Below are positions 17,058 to 25,058 of a stretch of 64,000 nt of DNA, in pieces. Under the pieces are notes generated by a model. That model searched no databases. It saw only the letters and a program-made list of their open reading frames with translations, and was not told the origin of the DNA. The translations under genes were made by a program, and so were the position numbers. The stretch is from the NCBI GenBank assembly GCA_035553515.1, contig DATNDG010000083.1, forward strand, positions 1-64,000, written 5' to 3'. Positions within the stretch are counted from its first letter, which is position 1, and each line of letters opens with the position of its first letter. This DNA is from DAHUYF01 sp035553515. Its GTDB lineage: Bacteria; Pseudomonadota; Alphaproteobacteria; ATCC43930; CGMCC-115725.

Positions 17058-17591
17058 GTGATCCAGGACACCGTCTGGGCCGTTTCAATCGTCCTCATGG
17101 GATTGCTGGCGATCGTCTTCGCCTGGGTCGCGGCCGGCGCCGATGAGACGCTCGCCGATTACGGCCCGCCCATCGCCGCCGCCTATCGTCTGCGCACCTG
17201 GCTCTTCGCGGCGGCGATGATCGTTCTGGTCGCCGCCAATTACCGCTCGCTCGAGGCGCTGCCCTATGTCTCGCGCTCGTCGCCGCCGCCCGCCGGGCCG
17301 GTGCAGCGCGTCGATGTCAGCGCCGAACAGTGGGCCTGGACGATCACGCCGAGCTCTTTCTCCGTCGGCCAGACCGCCGAGTTCCACGTCAGCAGCAAGG
17401 ACGTGAACCACGGCTTCGCGCTCTACGATCCCGGCATGCGCATCGTCGCCCAGACCCAGGCGATGCCCGGCTACGTCAACGTGCTGCGCTACACCTTCAA
17501 AGAGCCCGGCACCTACCAGGTGCTTTGCCTCGAATATTGCGGGGTCGAGCATCACGACATGAAGACCGAGATCAACGTCGCGGCGCATTGA
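17058..17591 (+). CDS. norY: sNOR CuA subunit (NorY-like, cytochrome oxidase subunit II fold)
   Basis: A 177-residue protein with two N-terminal membrane helices (about 8-27 and 47-62) and a periplasmic cupredoxin domain. The CuA site is complete: His118, then Cys157-x3-Cys161-x3-His165-x2-Met168. It should take electrons from a cytochrome c and pass them to the catalytic subunit. It starts at a GTG with GGGGGAGG five bases upstream. On its own it would be called oxidase subunit II; the catalytic subunit, SenC, orf1 and NsrR context point to the sNOR (norSY-senC-orf1) arrangement known from ammonia oxidisers. Confidence 0.82.
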   Translation: MIQDTVWAVSIVLMGLLAIVFAWVAAGADETLADYGPPIAAAYRLRTWLFAAAMIVLVAANYRSLEALPYVSRSSPPPAGPVQRVDVSAEQWAWTITPSSFSVGQTAEFHVSSKDVNHGFALYDPGMRIVAQTQAMPGYVNVLRYTFKEPGTYQVLCLEYCGVEHHDMKTEINVAAH

Positions 17592-17612
17592 TCGCCGCCG
17601 CAGGAGGACGTC

Positions 17613-19073
17613 ATGGCCGTTGAAGCCGTTGCAAGCCCGAGCCGGATTGCTCCCCGCACCGCCGTGCTCGCCTATCTCGCCGTGGTCGGCGTGGTGCTGT
17701 TGCTGATGATGATATTCGGCCTCACCATGCGCCTCACCCAGGCGCAATGGATCGACGTCCCGCCCGACCTCTTCTACGTCATCCTGACCATGCATGGCGC
17801 CGGGATGGTGGGCGTCGCCGGCATCGCCGGCGCGGCGGTGATGTGGCATTTCGTGCGCCGCCACGTGCCGGTCAGCACCGGGGTCTTCGTTGCGAACCTG
17901 GTGTTCTTCCTGATCGGCGCCGTGCTGATCCTCGGCTCCGGCTTCATCGGCGGATTCGCCGCCGCCTGGACCTTCCTCTTTCCCTTGCCGGCGCATTCGG
18001 GCGGACTCTGGTCGATCAATGCCGCCGCCGCCTATCTGCTCGGGCTCATCGTCATCGGCGTCGGCTTCCTGCTGTTCCACCTCGACGTCGCGCGCGGCAT
18101 CCTCTCGGTCTATGGCAGCCTCGGCAAGGCGCTCGGCGCGCCCCAGGCCTTCGGCCTTGCACCGGAGAAGGAGGGGCCGCCGCCCGCGGTGGCGGCGGCG
18201 ACGATGGTGTGCATCGTCAACATCCTCGGCATCCTGCTGGGCGCCGCGGTGCTGGTGATCTCGCTGGTCAATCTCTACGTGCCGAGCTTCGCCTTCAACG
18301 CGCTCGCCGCGAAGAACATGATCTACTTCTTCGGTCACGTCTTCATCAACGCGACGATCTATATGGCGGTGATCGCGGTCTACGAGATCCTTCCCCTCTA
18401 TACGCATCGCGCCTGGAAAACCAATCGCGCCTTCTATCTCGCCTGGGTGCTCTCGACCGTCTTCGTGCTGATCGTCTATCCGCACCATCTGCTGATGGAC
18501 TTCGCCATGCCAACCTGGGCGCTGGTGCTTGGCCAGATCATCTCCTGGCTGAGCGGGCTCCCGGTCCTGCTGGTGACGGCGTTCGGCGCCCTCACCAATG
18601 TCTATCGCTCCGGCCTGAAATGGGACACGGCCTCCGGTCTCGTCTTCATCGGCGTCGCCGGCTGGGCGATCGGCGTCATTCCGGCGATCGCCGACGGCAC
18701 CATCGCCATCAACAGCGTCATGCATAACACCCAGTGGGTTCCCGGTCATTTTCACACCTACCTGCTGCTCGGCATGATGGCGATGCTGCTCGGCTTCATG
18801 ACCTACATCGCCGGCCCGCGATCGCTCTACGGCGTGGCGCCAACGGGGCTGTGGCTTTTCCTTGTCGGCGGCGCCATCTTCGTTCTCGCCTTCTTGTCCG
18901 CCGGCAGCAGCAGCGTGCCGCGGCGCTACGCCGTGCATCTCCCCGCCTGGCTTCCCTATGACCGGATCGGCGCCATCGGCGCGAGCCTCGTCGTCGCCGG
19001 AACCCTGCTCCTGGTGGGACGCTTCCTCGCGGTGCTGCGCAAGGCGGCCCAGGAGCCGGACGGCGCGCCGTGA
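17613..19073 (+). CDS. norS: sNOR catalytic subunit (NorS-like, haem-copper oxidase family)
   Basis: A 486-residue protein with 12 membrane helices. The haem and copper ligands are visible: His61 (TMHGAGMVG) and His381 for the low-spin haem, His379 (VPGHFHTYL) for the high-spin haem, and His242, His291 and His292 for the second metal. The residue four after His242, tyrosine in true A-type oxidases and cross-linked to that histidine, is Asn246 here. Loss of the tyrosine is a hallmark of nitric oxide reductases. It probably reduces NO to nitrous oxide using electrons from the CuA subunit. AGGAGG precedes the ATG. Confidence 0.82.
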   Translation: MAVEAVASPSRIAPRTAVLAYLAVVGVVLLLMMIFGLTMRLTQAQWIDVPPDLFYVILTMHGAGMVGVAGIAGAAVMWHFVRRHVPVSTGVFVANLVFFLIGAVLILGSGFIGGFAAAWTFLFPLPAHSGGLWSINAAAAYLLGLIVIGVGFLLFHLDVARGILSVYGSLGKALGAPQAFGLAPEKEGPPPAVAAATMVCIVNILGILLGAAVLVISLVNLYVPSFAFNALAAKNMIYFFGHVFINATIYMAVIAVYEILPLYTHRAWKTNRAFYLAWVLSTVFVLIVYPHHLLMDFAMPTWALVLGQIISWLSGLPVLLVTAFGALTNVYRSGLKWDTASGLVFIGVAGWAIGVIPAIADGTIAINSVMHNTQWVPGHFHTYLLLGMMAMLLGFMTYIAGPRSLYGVAPTGLWLFLVGGAIFVLAFLSAGSSSVPRRYAVHLPAWLPYDRIGAIGASLVVAGTLLLVGRFLAVLRKAAQEPDGAP

Positions 19074-19684
19074 GATCGGGCTTCGCGCCGCTGCTCGGCA
19101 TCGTGTTGCTGGCCGGGATCGGCGCGCTCGCCTGGGGGACGGAGGGATTTCGCGTCGTCACCAGCGACGGCGCAAGACGGCTCCAGATCGAGGAGCGGCC
19201 GGCGCCGGTGCCGCAGGCGCGGCTCATCGACCAGGACGGAGCGGCCTTTTCGCTGCGCGACTATCGCGGGAAGACCCTTCTGGTCGAGTTCATCTATACG
19301 CGCTGCCCCTGGCTCTGCAGCGTGCTGGGCGACGAGTTCCAGCGGCTCTCGACGCTGGCGCGCGCCGGGAGCTTCGGCAGCGAGGTCGATCTTCTCAGCA
19401 TCAGCTTCGATCCGCAGCATGACGACCGGCAGGCCCTCGCGCTTTATGGCGAGCGCTATGGCGCCATCGCGCCGCGCTGGCGCGTCGCGGTTCCGGCCGA
19501 TCGACGCAGCCTCGCGTCCCTGCTGCGCAGCTTCGGCGTCGTCGTCATTCCCGACGGAATGGGCGGCTTCATTCACGACGGCGCTGTTTATCTGGTGAAC
19601 CCCAGCGGCCGCCTTGCGCGCGTGCTCGACGCCGAGGCGTCGCCGCAGCAGGTGAGCGAGGTGCTCCGCTCGGCGAGCCGATGA
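19070..19684 (+). CDS. senC: SCO1/SenC copper chaperone
   Basis: A 204-residue membrane-anchored thioredoxin-fold protein. After one N-terminal helix (about 5-22) it carries the copper-binding Cys79-x3-Cys83 in YTRCPWLCSVLG and the distant ligand His169 in GGFIHDG. It should deliver copper to the CuA site of the neighbouring subunit II. It begins at a GTG overlapping the norS stop by 4 bases, and its own end overlaps the next gene, so the cassette is one transcript. Confidence 0.88.
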   Translation: MRSGFAPLLGIVLLAGIGALAWGTEGFRVVTSDGARRLQIEERPAPVPQARLIDQDGAAFSLRDYRGKTLLVEFIYTRCPWLCSVLGDEFQRLSTLARAGSFGSEVDLLSISFDPQHDDRQALALYGERYGAIAPRWRVAVPADRRSLASLLRSFGVVVIPDGMGGFIHDGAVYLVNPSGRLARVLDAEASPQQVSEVLRSASR

Positions 19685-20301
19685 TGGGGCCCCCGAAGAA
19701 GCGGCAGATGCTCGCCGCCGGGGCGCTTTGGGCCGCGCTCTGGCTGCCGCCGTTGCGCGGACTCCTCGAGCACGACATGACGCTTCACATGCTGGCGCAG
19801 CTGCCACTGCTGATCGGCATCGGCTATGCGCTCGCCGCTGCGTTGCGCAGCTCCGAGCCGCGCTCGCTCGTCGAAGCCGACTGGCTCGGCATTCCGGGGC
19901 TGCTGGCGGTGGTCTTCGCCACATCATTCTGGATGCTGCCGCGGATGCTCGACCGGGCGCTTGCCGAGCCGCTGTTCGATCTCGCCAAGTTCCTGAGCCT
20001 GCCGCTGTTCGCCGGCGCGCCGCTCGCCCTGAGCTGGCGCCGCATGCCGCCCTTGGGGCGGGCTTTCATCTGGGCCAATTTCATCCCGAAGCTTGGTGCG
20101 ATCGGCGGGCTATATCTCGGTGCGCCGATCCGCCTCTGCGCCTATTACCGGCTCGACCAGCAGGCGGCTGCCGGGCGCGCGCTCGTCATCACTGCGACGA
20201 CGCTCGGCGCGTTGTGGTTCCTTGCCGCGTTCTTCGGCTGGCCGCCGCGGCAGGCCGTCGGCCGCGCGCCGCCTTGCCGCCGCTGGCATCGCGGCGCATA
20301 A
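19681..20301 (+). CDS. Membrane protein, orf1 of the norSY-senC-orf1 set
   Basis: A 206-residue integral membrane protein with five or six hydrophobic segments and conserved-looking His pairs (LLEHDMTLHMLAQLPLLIG near residue 30). It resembles the small membrane protein that closes norSY-senC-orf1 clusters and is distantly reminiscent of CtaG-type assembly factors. Its start overlaps the senC stop (ATGA). A role in NOR assembly or metal insertion is likely but unproven. Confidence 0.7.
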   Translation: MMGPPKKRQMLAAGALWAALWLPPLRGLLEHDMTLHMLAQLPLLIGIGYALAAALRSSEPRSLVEADWLGIPGLLAVVFATSFWMLPRMLDRALAEPLFDLAKFLSLPLFAGAPLALSWRRMPPLGRAFIWANFIPKLGAIGGLYLGAPIRLCAYYRLDQQAAAGRALVITATTLGALWFLAAFFGWPPRQAVGRAPPCRRWHRGA

Positions 20302-20362
20302 AGCGCTGCCGCATCGGCGCCACTCCACTGCGATGGCGGGCGGCACGGTTTGGAGATTTTTG

Positions 20363-20815
20363 ATGCGTCTCACGCTCAATACCGATTTCGCCTTGCGCGT
20401 CCTGATCCATGCCGGTCTCAACGAGGGCCGTCTGACGACGATCAGCGAAATCGCGAAGAGCTTCGGCATCTCGAAGAACCACCTGATGAAGGTGGTGAAC
20501 GAGCTGGCGCAGAAGGGCTATCTCGACACGGTGCGCGGCCGCAATGGCGGCATCCGGCTGTTACACAAGCCGCGCGAGATCAATATCGGGCGGGTCGTCC
20601 GCGACATGGAGGACCAGCTCGAAGTGCTCGGCTGCCTGCGCGGCAAAGGCTATTGCCGCATCCAGCCCGCTTGCATCTTGCGCGACGTGGTGCGGCAGGC
20701 GACGGATGCGTTCATCGAGGTGTTCGATGGCTACACGCTCGCCGATTTGATCAAGCCGGAGAAGGCGCTGAGCTCTCTGCTCTTCGGCAAGAGCGCGGCG
20801 CGACGCGCGGACTAG
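20363..20815 (+). CDS. nsrR: NsrR, nitric-oxide-sensing Rrf2-family repressor
   Basis: A 150-residue winged-helix regulator. It opens with MRLTLNTDFALRVLIHAG, typical of NsrR, has the recognition helix in GISKNHLMKVVNELAQKGYL, and three cluster cysteines at 91, 98 and 104. The iron-sulfur cluster would be destroyed by nitric oxide, releasing DNA. The ATG at 20363 has GGAG 8 bases upstream; a longer open frame overlaps orf1 and is rejected. Matching palindromes lie at the norY promoter and at the truncated haemoglobin promoter. No such site is visible in its own 61-base leader. Confidence 0.88.
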   Translation: MRLTLNTDFALRVLIHAGLNEGRLTTISEIAKSFGISKNHLMKVVNELAQKGYLDTVRGRNGGIRLLHKPREINIGRVVRDMEDQLEVLGCLRGKGYCRIQPACILRDVVRQATDAFIEVFDGYTLADLIKPEKALSSLLFGKSAARRAD

Positions 20816-20833
20816 GCGCTCCGCGGCGCCGGC

Positions 20834-21592
20834 TCAGCGCCGGACCGGAATCGCGGCGGCGGCGAGATGCGCCTTCGCTTCGGCGATACTGAAGCTGCCG
20901 AAATGGAAGATCGAGGCGGCGAGCACGGCCGTCGCATGGCCGTCGCGGATACCTTCGACGAGATGATCGAGCGTGCCGACGCCGCCCGAGGCGATCACCG
21001 GCACGCCGACGGCATCGGCGACCGCGCGGGTCAGCGGAATGTCGAAGCCCGCCTTGGTGCCGTCGCGATCCATCGAGGTGAGCAGGATCTCGCCGGCCCC
21101 GACGCCGGCCATCCGGCACGCCCAGTCGACGGCGTCAAGGCCGGTGCCGCGCCTGCCGCCATGGGTGAAGACCTCCCAGCGCCCGGCGCCCACTGCCTTG
21201 GCGTCGATGGCAACGACGACGCATTGGCTGCCGAATTTCTCGGCCGCCTCACTGACCAGCTCGGGCCGCGCCACCGCGGCGGTGTTGATCGACGCCTTGT
21301 CGGCGCCGGCGAGCAGCAGCCGGCGGATATCCTCGACGCTGCGCACGCCGCCGCCCACGGTGAGCGGCATGAAGCACTGCTCGGCCGTGCGCGCCACCAC
21401 GTCGTAAAGCGTGTCGCGGTTCTCCGCCGAGGCGGTGATGTCGAGGAAGCAGAGCTCGTCGGCGCCTTCGCGGTCGTAAAGCTTCGCCTGCTCGACGGGA
21501 TCGCCGGCATCGATGAGGTCGACGAAGTTGACGCCCTTCACCGTGCGTCCGTCCTTGACGTCGAGGCAGGGGATGACGCGCATCTTCAGCAT
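20834..21592 (-). CDS. hisF: Imidazole glycerol phosphate synthase, cyclase subunit
   Basis: A 252-residue TIM barrel that joins PRFAR with ammonia from HisH to give IGP and AICAR. Catalytic aspartates are in VIPCLDVKDGRTVKG and LLTSMDRDGTKAGFD; phosphate loops TVGGGVRS and ASGGVGT are intact. It is the last gene of the hisB-H-GNAT-A-F run, 3 bases after hisA. It converges with nsrR, 18 bases away. Confidence 0.95.
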   Translation of the reverse strand: MLKMRVIPCLDVKDGRTVKGVNFVDLIDAGDPVEQAKLYDREGADELCFLDITASAENRDTLYDVVARTAEQCFMPLTVGGGVRSVEDIRRLLLAGADKASINTAAVARPELVSEAAEKFGSQCVVVAIDAKAVGAGRWEVFTHGGRRGTGLDAVDWACRMAGVGAGEILLTSMDRDGTKAGFDIPLTRAVADAVGVPVIASGGVGTLDHLVEGIRDGHATAVLAASIFHFGSFSIAEAKAHLAAAAIPVRR

Positions 21593-21595
21593 GGC

Positions 21596-22321
21596 TCAGC
21601 CCGCCACCACCGCGAGCGCGGCGGCCAGATCGAGGCGTCCGTCATAGAGCGCCCGACCGCAGATCACGCCGGCGATGCCGTCCCGTTCATGCGCCTTGAG
21701 CGCGCGCAGGTCCTCGAGCGAGGCAACGCCGCCCGAGGCGATCACCTCGGTGGTGAGCCGCTGCGCGAGAGCCGCCGTCGCCTCGACATTGACCCCCGCC
21801 AGCGCGCCGTCGCGCTCGATGTCGGTGTAGACGATGGCGGCGGCGCCGGCATCCTCGAATTCAAGCGCGAGGTCGAGCGCCTGGCGCTCCGATTCCTTGG
21901 CCCAGCCCTCGACCGCAACGCGCCCTCCGCGCGCATCGATGCCGATGACGATGCCGCCGGGATGGGCGCGGCACGCCGCCTTGACCATCGCCGGATCGGT
22001 AAGCGCGGCGGTGCCGAGGATGACGCGGCGGACGCCGCGCTCGAGCCAGGCTTCGACGGTGGCGCGGTCGCGAATGCCGCCGCCGAGCTGCACCGGGACG
22101 CCGGCAACGGCGACGATCGCCTCGACCGCGGCGCGGTTCATCGGCTTGCCGGCAAACGCGCCGTCGAGATCGACGACATGCAGGAAGCGGCAGCCGGCGG
22201 CGACGAAGCGCCGGGCCTGGCCCGCGGGATCGTCGCTGAAGACGGTCGCCTGGCTCATCTCGCCGCGCAGCAGGCGCACGCACTGCCCGCCTTTGAGGTC
22301 GACGGCGGGGTAGAGGATCAT
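21596..22321 (-). CDS. hisA: ProFAR isomerase
   Basis: A 241-residue TIM barrel, paralogous to HisF, that opens the ring of ProFAR by Amadori rearrangement. Catalytic aspartates are in LYPAVDLKGGQCVRL and IVYTDIERDGALAG, and the phosphate loops LGGGIRD and ASGGVASLEDL are present. The ATG overlaps the stop of the GNAT gene (ATGA), showing tight coupling within the his operon. Confidence 0.95.
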   Translation of the reverse strand: MILYPAVDLKGGQCVRLLRGEMSQATVFSDDPAGQARRFVAAGCRFLHVVDLDGAFAGKPMNRAAVEAIVAVAGVPVQLGGGIRDRATVEAWLERGVRRVILGTAALTDPAMVKAACRAHPGGIVIGIDARGGRVAVEGWAKESERQALDLALEFEDAGAAAIVYTDIERDGALAGVNVEATAALAQRLTTEVIASGGVASLEDLRALKAHERDGIAGVICGRALYDGRLDLAAALAVVAG

Positions 22322-22866
22322 GCCGGGCCCTGATCTTCGGGGATGAGCCGCTTGTAGTAGAAATAGCCGGGCATCGTGTGGCCCTCGACGCGGGCATAGG
22401 CGGGATGGGTTCCCCAGCGCACATAGCCCAGCGATTCGTAGAGCTGGATCGCCGCCTCCTGCGTCGCGCGCACGTCGAGATTGAGCACTGCGAAGCCGCC
22501 CGCATGCGCCGCCTCCTCGACCGCGACGACGATGCGCCGCGCCAGCCCATGGCCGCGTGCCCAGGGCGCGATGAAATTGCTGGTGAGCTGTGCCGCGAAG
22601 GCTTGCGCCTCGTTGTTGCGCGGCGGCCGCGCAAGCTGCGCCGAGCCACAGATCGTGCCGTCGAGCCGGGCGACGAAGATCCGCCGCTCCGGCACCAGCA
22701 GCACGCCGCGCCAATAAGATTCCATGATGTGGCGCGGCGGCGCCGAGAGCCAGCCGAAGCCGCCGCCAGCCTTGATCGCGTCCTCCGCCGCATCGCAGAG
22801 ATCGTTGAGATCGGTGCCGGAGAACGCCTCGAGGCGCTCGACCGCGGTCTTGGGCGTGCCGGTCAC
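22318..22866 (-). CDS. GNAT acetyltransferase embedded in the his operon
   Basis: A 182-residue N-acetyltransferase. The acetyl-CoA loop is around residue 105 (FIAPWARGHGLARRIVVAVE) and the family's C-terminal strand is QLYESLGYVRWGTHPAY. The GTG start overlaps the hisH stop by 4 bases and its stop overlaps the hisA start by 4 bases, so it is translated as part of the histidine operon. No histidine-pathway step needs acetyl-CoA, so it may tag an intermediate, detoxify a side product, or simply be inserted cargo. Confidence 0.85.
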   Translation of the reverse strand: MTGTPKTAVERLEAFSGTDLNDLCDAAEDAIKAGGGFGWLSAPPRHIMESYWRGVLLVPERRIFVARLDGTICGSAQLARPPRNNEAQAFAAQLTSNFIAPWARGHGLARRIVVAVEEAAHAGGFAVLNLDVRATQEAAIQLYESLGYVRWGTHPAYARVEGHTMPGYFYYKRLIPEDQGPA

Positions 22867-23507
22867 GGCCGCCACCGCAGGAAATTGGCGATGAGGCGGA
22901 GCCCGGTCGCCTGGCTCTTCTCGGGATGAAACTGCGTGCCGACGAGATTGTCGCGGCCGACCGCGGCGGCGATCTCGCCGCCATACTCGACCGTGGCGAG
23001 GAGGTCGCGGCGCTCGCCGCAGGCGAGGCGGTAGCTGTGGACGAAATAGGCGTGCTCGCCCGGCGCGATGTCGGCGAAGAGCGGATGCGGCGCCCGGTGG
23101 GCGAGCTCGTTCCAGCCCATATGCGGGATCTTGAGCGCGGCGTCGTCGGGCGCGATCGCCACCACCTCGCCGGGGATCCAGCCCAATCCGGCCACCGTCT
23201 CGAACTCGCGGCCACGCTCGGCCATGAGTTGCATGCCGACGCAGATGCCGAGGAAGGGCCGGCCGCGGCGCCGCACCGCCTCGTCGAGCGCCGCTTCCAT
23301 GCCCAGCACCGCGGCGAGGCCGCGCCGGCAGTCGGCAAAGGCGCCGACGCCCGGCAGCACGACGCGCTCCGCCCGGCGGACCGTCTCGGCGTCGGCGGTC
23401 ACGCGGATCTCGGTGTCGAGCCCGGCCTCGCGTGCCGCGCGCTCGAATGCCTTCGCGGCGGATCGGAGGTTGCCCGAGCCGTAATCGATAATGGCGGTGA
23501 TCATCAC
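22863..23507 (-). CDS. hisH: Imidazole glycerol phosphate synthase, glutaminase subunit
   Basis: A 214-residue class I glutamine amidotransferase that supplies ammonia to HisF. The nucleophilic cysteine is in LGICVGMQLM and the His-Glu pair in GTQFHPEKSQ. N-terminal IIDYGSGNLRSAAKA is typical. It starts 6 bases after hisB and overlaps the GNAT gene by 4 bases. Confidence 0.95.
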   Translation of the reverse strand: MMITAIIDYGSGNLRSAAKAFERAAREAGLDTEIRVTADAETVRRAERVVLPGVGAFADCRRGLAAVLGMEAALDEAVRRRGRPFLGICVGMQLMAERGREFETVAGLGWIPGEVVAIAPDDAALKIPHMGWNELAHRAPHPLFADIAPGEHAYFVHSYRLACGERRDLLATVEYGGEIAAAVGRDNLVGTQFHPEKSQATGLRLIANFLRWRP

Positions 23508-23513
23508 CGGCTC

Positions 23514-24137
23514 TTAAAGAATACCCTTGGTCGACGGTACCGCATCGGCGCGGCGCGCATCGATCGCCACCGCCTGGCGCAGCGAGCGCGCCAAGCCCTT
23601 GTAGCAGGACTCGACGATGTGGTGGTTGTTCTCGCCGTAGAGATTCTCGACATGGAGCGTGACCCCGGCCGATTGGGCGAAGGCCTGGAACCACTCCTTG
23701 AAGAGCTCGGTGTCCATCTCGCCGAGCTTCGGCTTGGAGAACGTCACCTTCCACACGAGATAGGGCCGGTTCGAGACGTCGAGCGCGACGCGCGTCAGTG
23801 TCTCGTCCATCGGGATGAGCGCATCGCCCCAGCGCGCGATGCCGCGCCGGTCGCCCAGCGCCTTTGCCACCGCCTCGCCGACGACATAGCCGGTATCCTC
23901 GGTGGTGTGGTGGAAGTCGATGTGGAGATCGCCCTCGGCGCGCAGCGCGAGATCGATCAGGCTGTGGCGCGACAGCTGCTCCAGCATATGGTCGAGGAAG
24001 CCGATGCCGGTCGCGACGTCATAGACGCCGGCGCCGTCGAGATTGACGGTGCCGCGGATCCGGGTCTCCTTGGTCGCGCGCTCGACCGTCGCCTTGCGCT
24101 GCGGCGCGGCGACCACCGAGGACCGGGCCTGGGCCAC
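23514..24137 (-). CDS. hisB: Imidazoleglycerol-phosphate dehydratase
   Basis: A 207-residue dehydratase that converts IGP to imidazole acetol phosphate using two manganese ions. The duplicated ligand motifs are FLDHMLEQLSRHS with DFHHTTED, and ENNHHIVESCYKGLARS. It is a stand-alone dehydratase without the phosphatase domain of enteric HisB. I chose the GTG at 24137 because AAGGAG is 8 bases upstream; a frame extension of 20 codons is possible. A GC hairpin (GCCGCCC with GGGGCGGC) lies in the leader near 24160-24180. Confidence 0.93.
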   Translation of the reverse strand: MAQARSSVVAAPQRKATVERATKETRIRGTVNLDGAGVYDVATGIGFLDHMLEQLSRHSLIDLALRAEGDLHIDFHHTTEDTGYVVGEAVAKALGDRRGIARWGDALIPMDETLTRVALDVSNRPYLVWKVTFSKPKLGEMDTELFKEWFQAFAQSAGVTLHVENLYGENNHHIVESCYKGLARSLRQAVAIDARRADAVPSTKGIL

Positions 24138-24383
24138 AGGGATGCTCCTTGCCAATCTCTTTGCCGCCCAAATGGGGCGGCGGCGCTCTTTTAGCAAGAC
24201 CGGCTGCGCCCGGCTAGGTCGTGTAGCCAGACGCTCGACGCAGCACCAAAAGACAGGCGGGTGACGTCTCGGCCGCCATATGCCATGAGCGAAAGCCGAG
24301 GCGGGCTTCGGCCGCCGGAAGCGATCTGAACGAGCCGCGCCGGGTGCCGCGACTGGCCCGGACGGCCGACAGCACGGACAGCC

Positions 24384-25058
24384 TCAGAAGGCGCGCGCCA
24401 TCCGATCGAACGCCGGGTGGACGGTCTCCGGTCGCGGGAGACGCGGCAGCGTCACGATTCGCTCTTCGGCGACAAAGCGCGCGAGGGTCGCGGCGGTTTC
24501 CTCGACATCGACCGTGCTCCCCGGGCTTTCGTTCACGACGAGAGCGGCCAATTCGAGGCCGCGGGCGGTGAGCGCGGTTATGGCGGTCAAGGTATGGCTC
24601 AATGTGCCAAGATAGCTGCCCGCGACAAGGACGACGGGCAGGGAGAGCGCCGCCATCCAGTCGAGTACGGTCAGCCGGCCGTGCAGCGGCACCATCACGC
24701 CACCCACGCCTTCGATCAGCAGGACGTCCCGGCGCCGTGCGACCCTGTCGCCGCAGAATGCGATGACGCGGTCGACATCGAGGGACGCCCCCTCGCGCGC
24801 CGCCGCCATGTCTGGTGAAAGCGGTGCGCGGAAACGCCAGGGCGAGATCGCCGCGACCGCATCGGCCGTTGCGTCCTGGCCGAGCGCCGCCAACAGCCTT
24901 TCGGGATCGCCGCTCGGGTCGGCGGCGATGTAGCCGCTCGCCAGAGGCTTCAGCGCCTCGACCTCGCGGCCGGCGCGCCGCAGCGCGTGAATGAGGCCGG
25001 TGGCGATAAAGGTCTTGCCGACATCCGTGCCGGTGCCGGTGACAAAGAAAGCGCTCAT
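24384..25058 (-). CDS. bioD: Dethiobiotin synthetase
   Basis: A 224-residue P-loop enzyme that closes the ureido ring from DAPA, CO2 and ATP. Motifs are GTGTDVGKTFIATGL at the N-terminus, the substrate lysine in EALKPLASGY, and IEGVGGVMVPL. Its ATG overlaps the bioF stop by 4 bases, so the two are coupled. The 246-base gap to hisB at 24138-24383 holds only the hisB leader. Confidence 0.93.
   Translation of the reverse strand: MSAFFVTGTGTDVGKTFIATGLIHALRRAGREVEALKPLASGYIAADPSGDPERLLAALGQDATADAVAAISPWRFRAPLSPDMAAAREGASLDVDRVIAFCGDRVARRRDVLLIEGVGGVMVPLHGRLTVLDWMAALSLPVVLVAGSYLGTLSHTLTAITALTARGLELAALVVNESPGSTVDVEETAATLARFVAEERIVTLPRLPRPETVHPAFDRMARAF

Noticed and set aside
17085..18938. A 617-residue leftward open frame opposite norY and norS
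   Set aside because: Its composition (Asp/His/Arg runs) is that of an antisense shadow, and the rightward genes carry complete cofactor motifs.
20867..24194. Long rightward open frames opposite the his genes
   Set aside because: They are antisense shadows of well-recognised HisF, HisA, HisH and HisB sequences.
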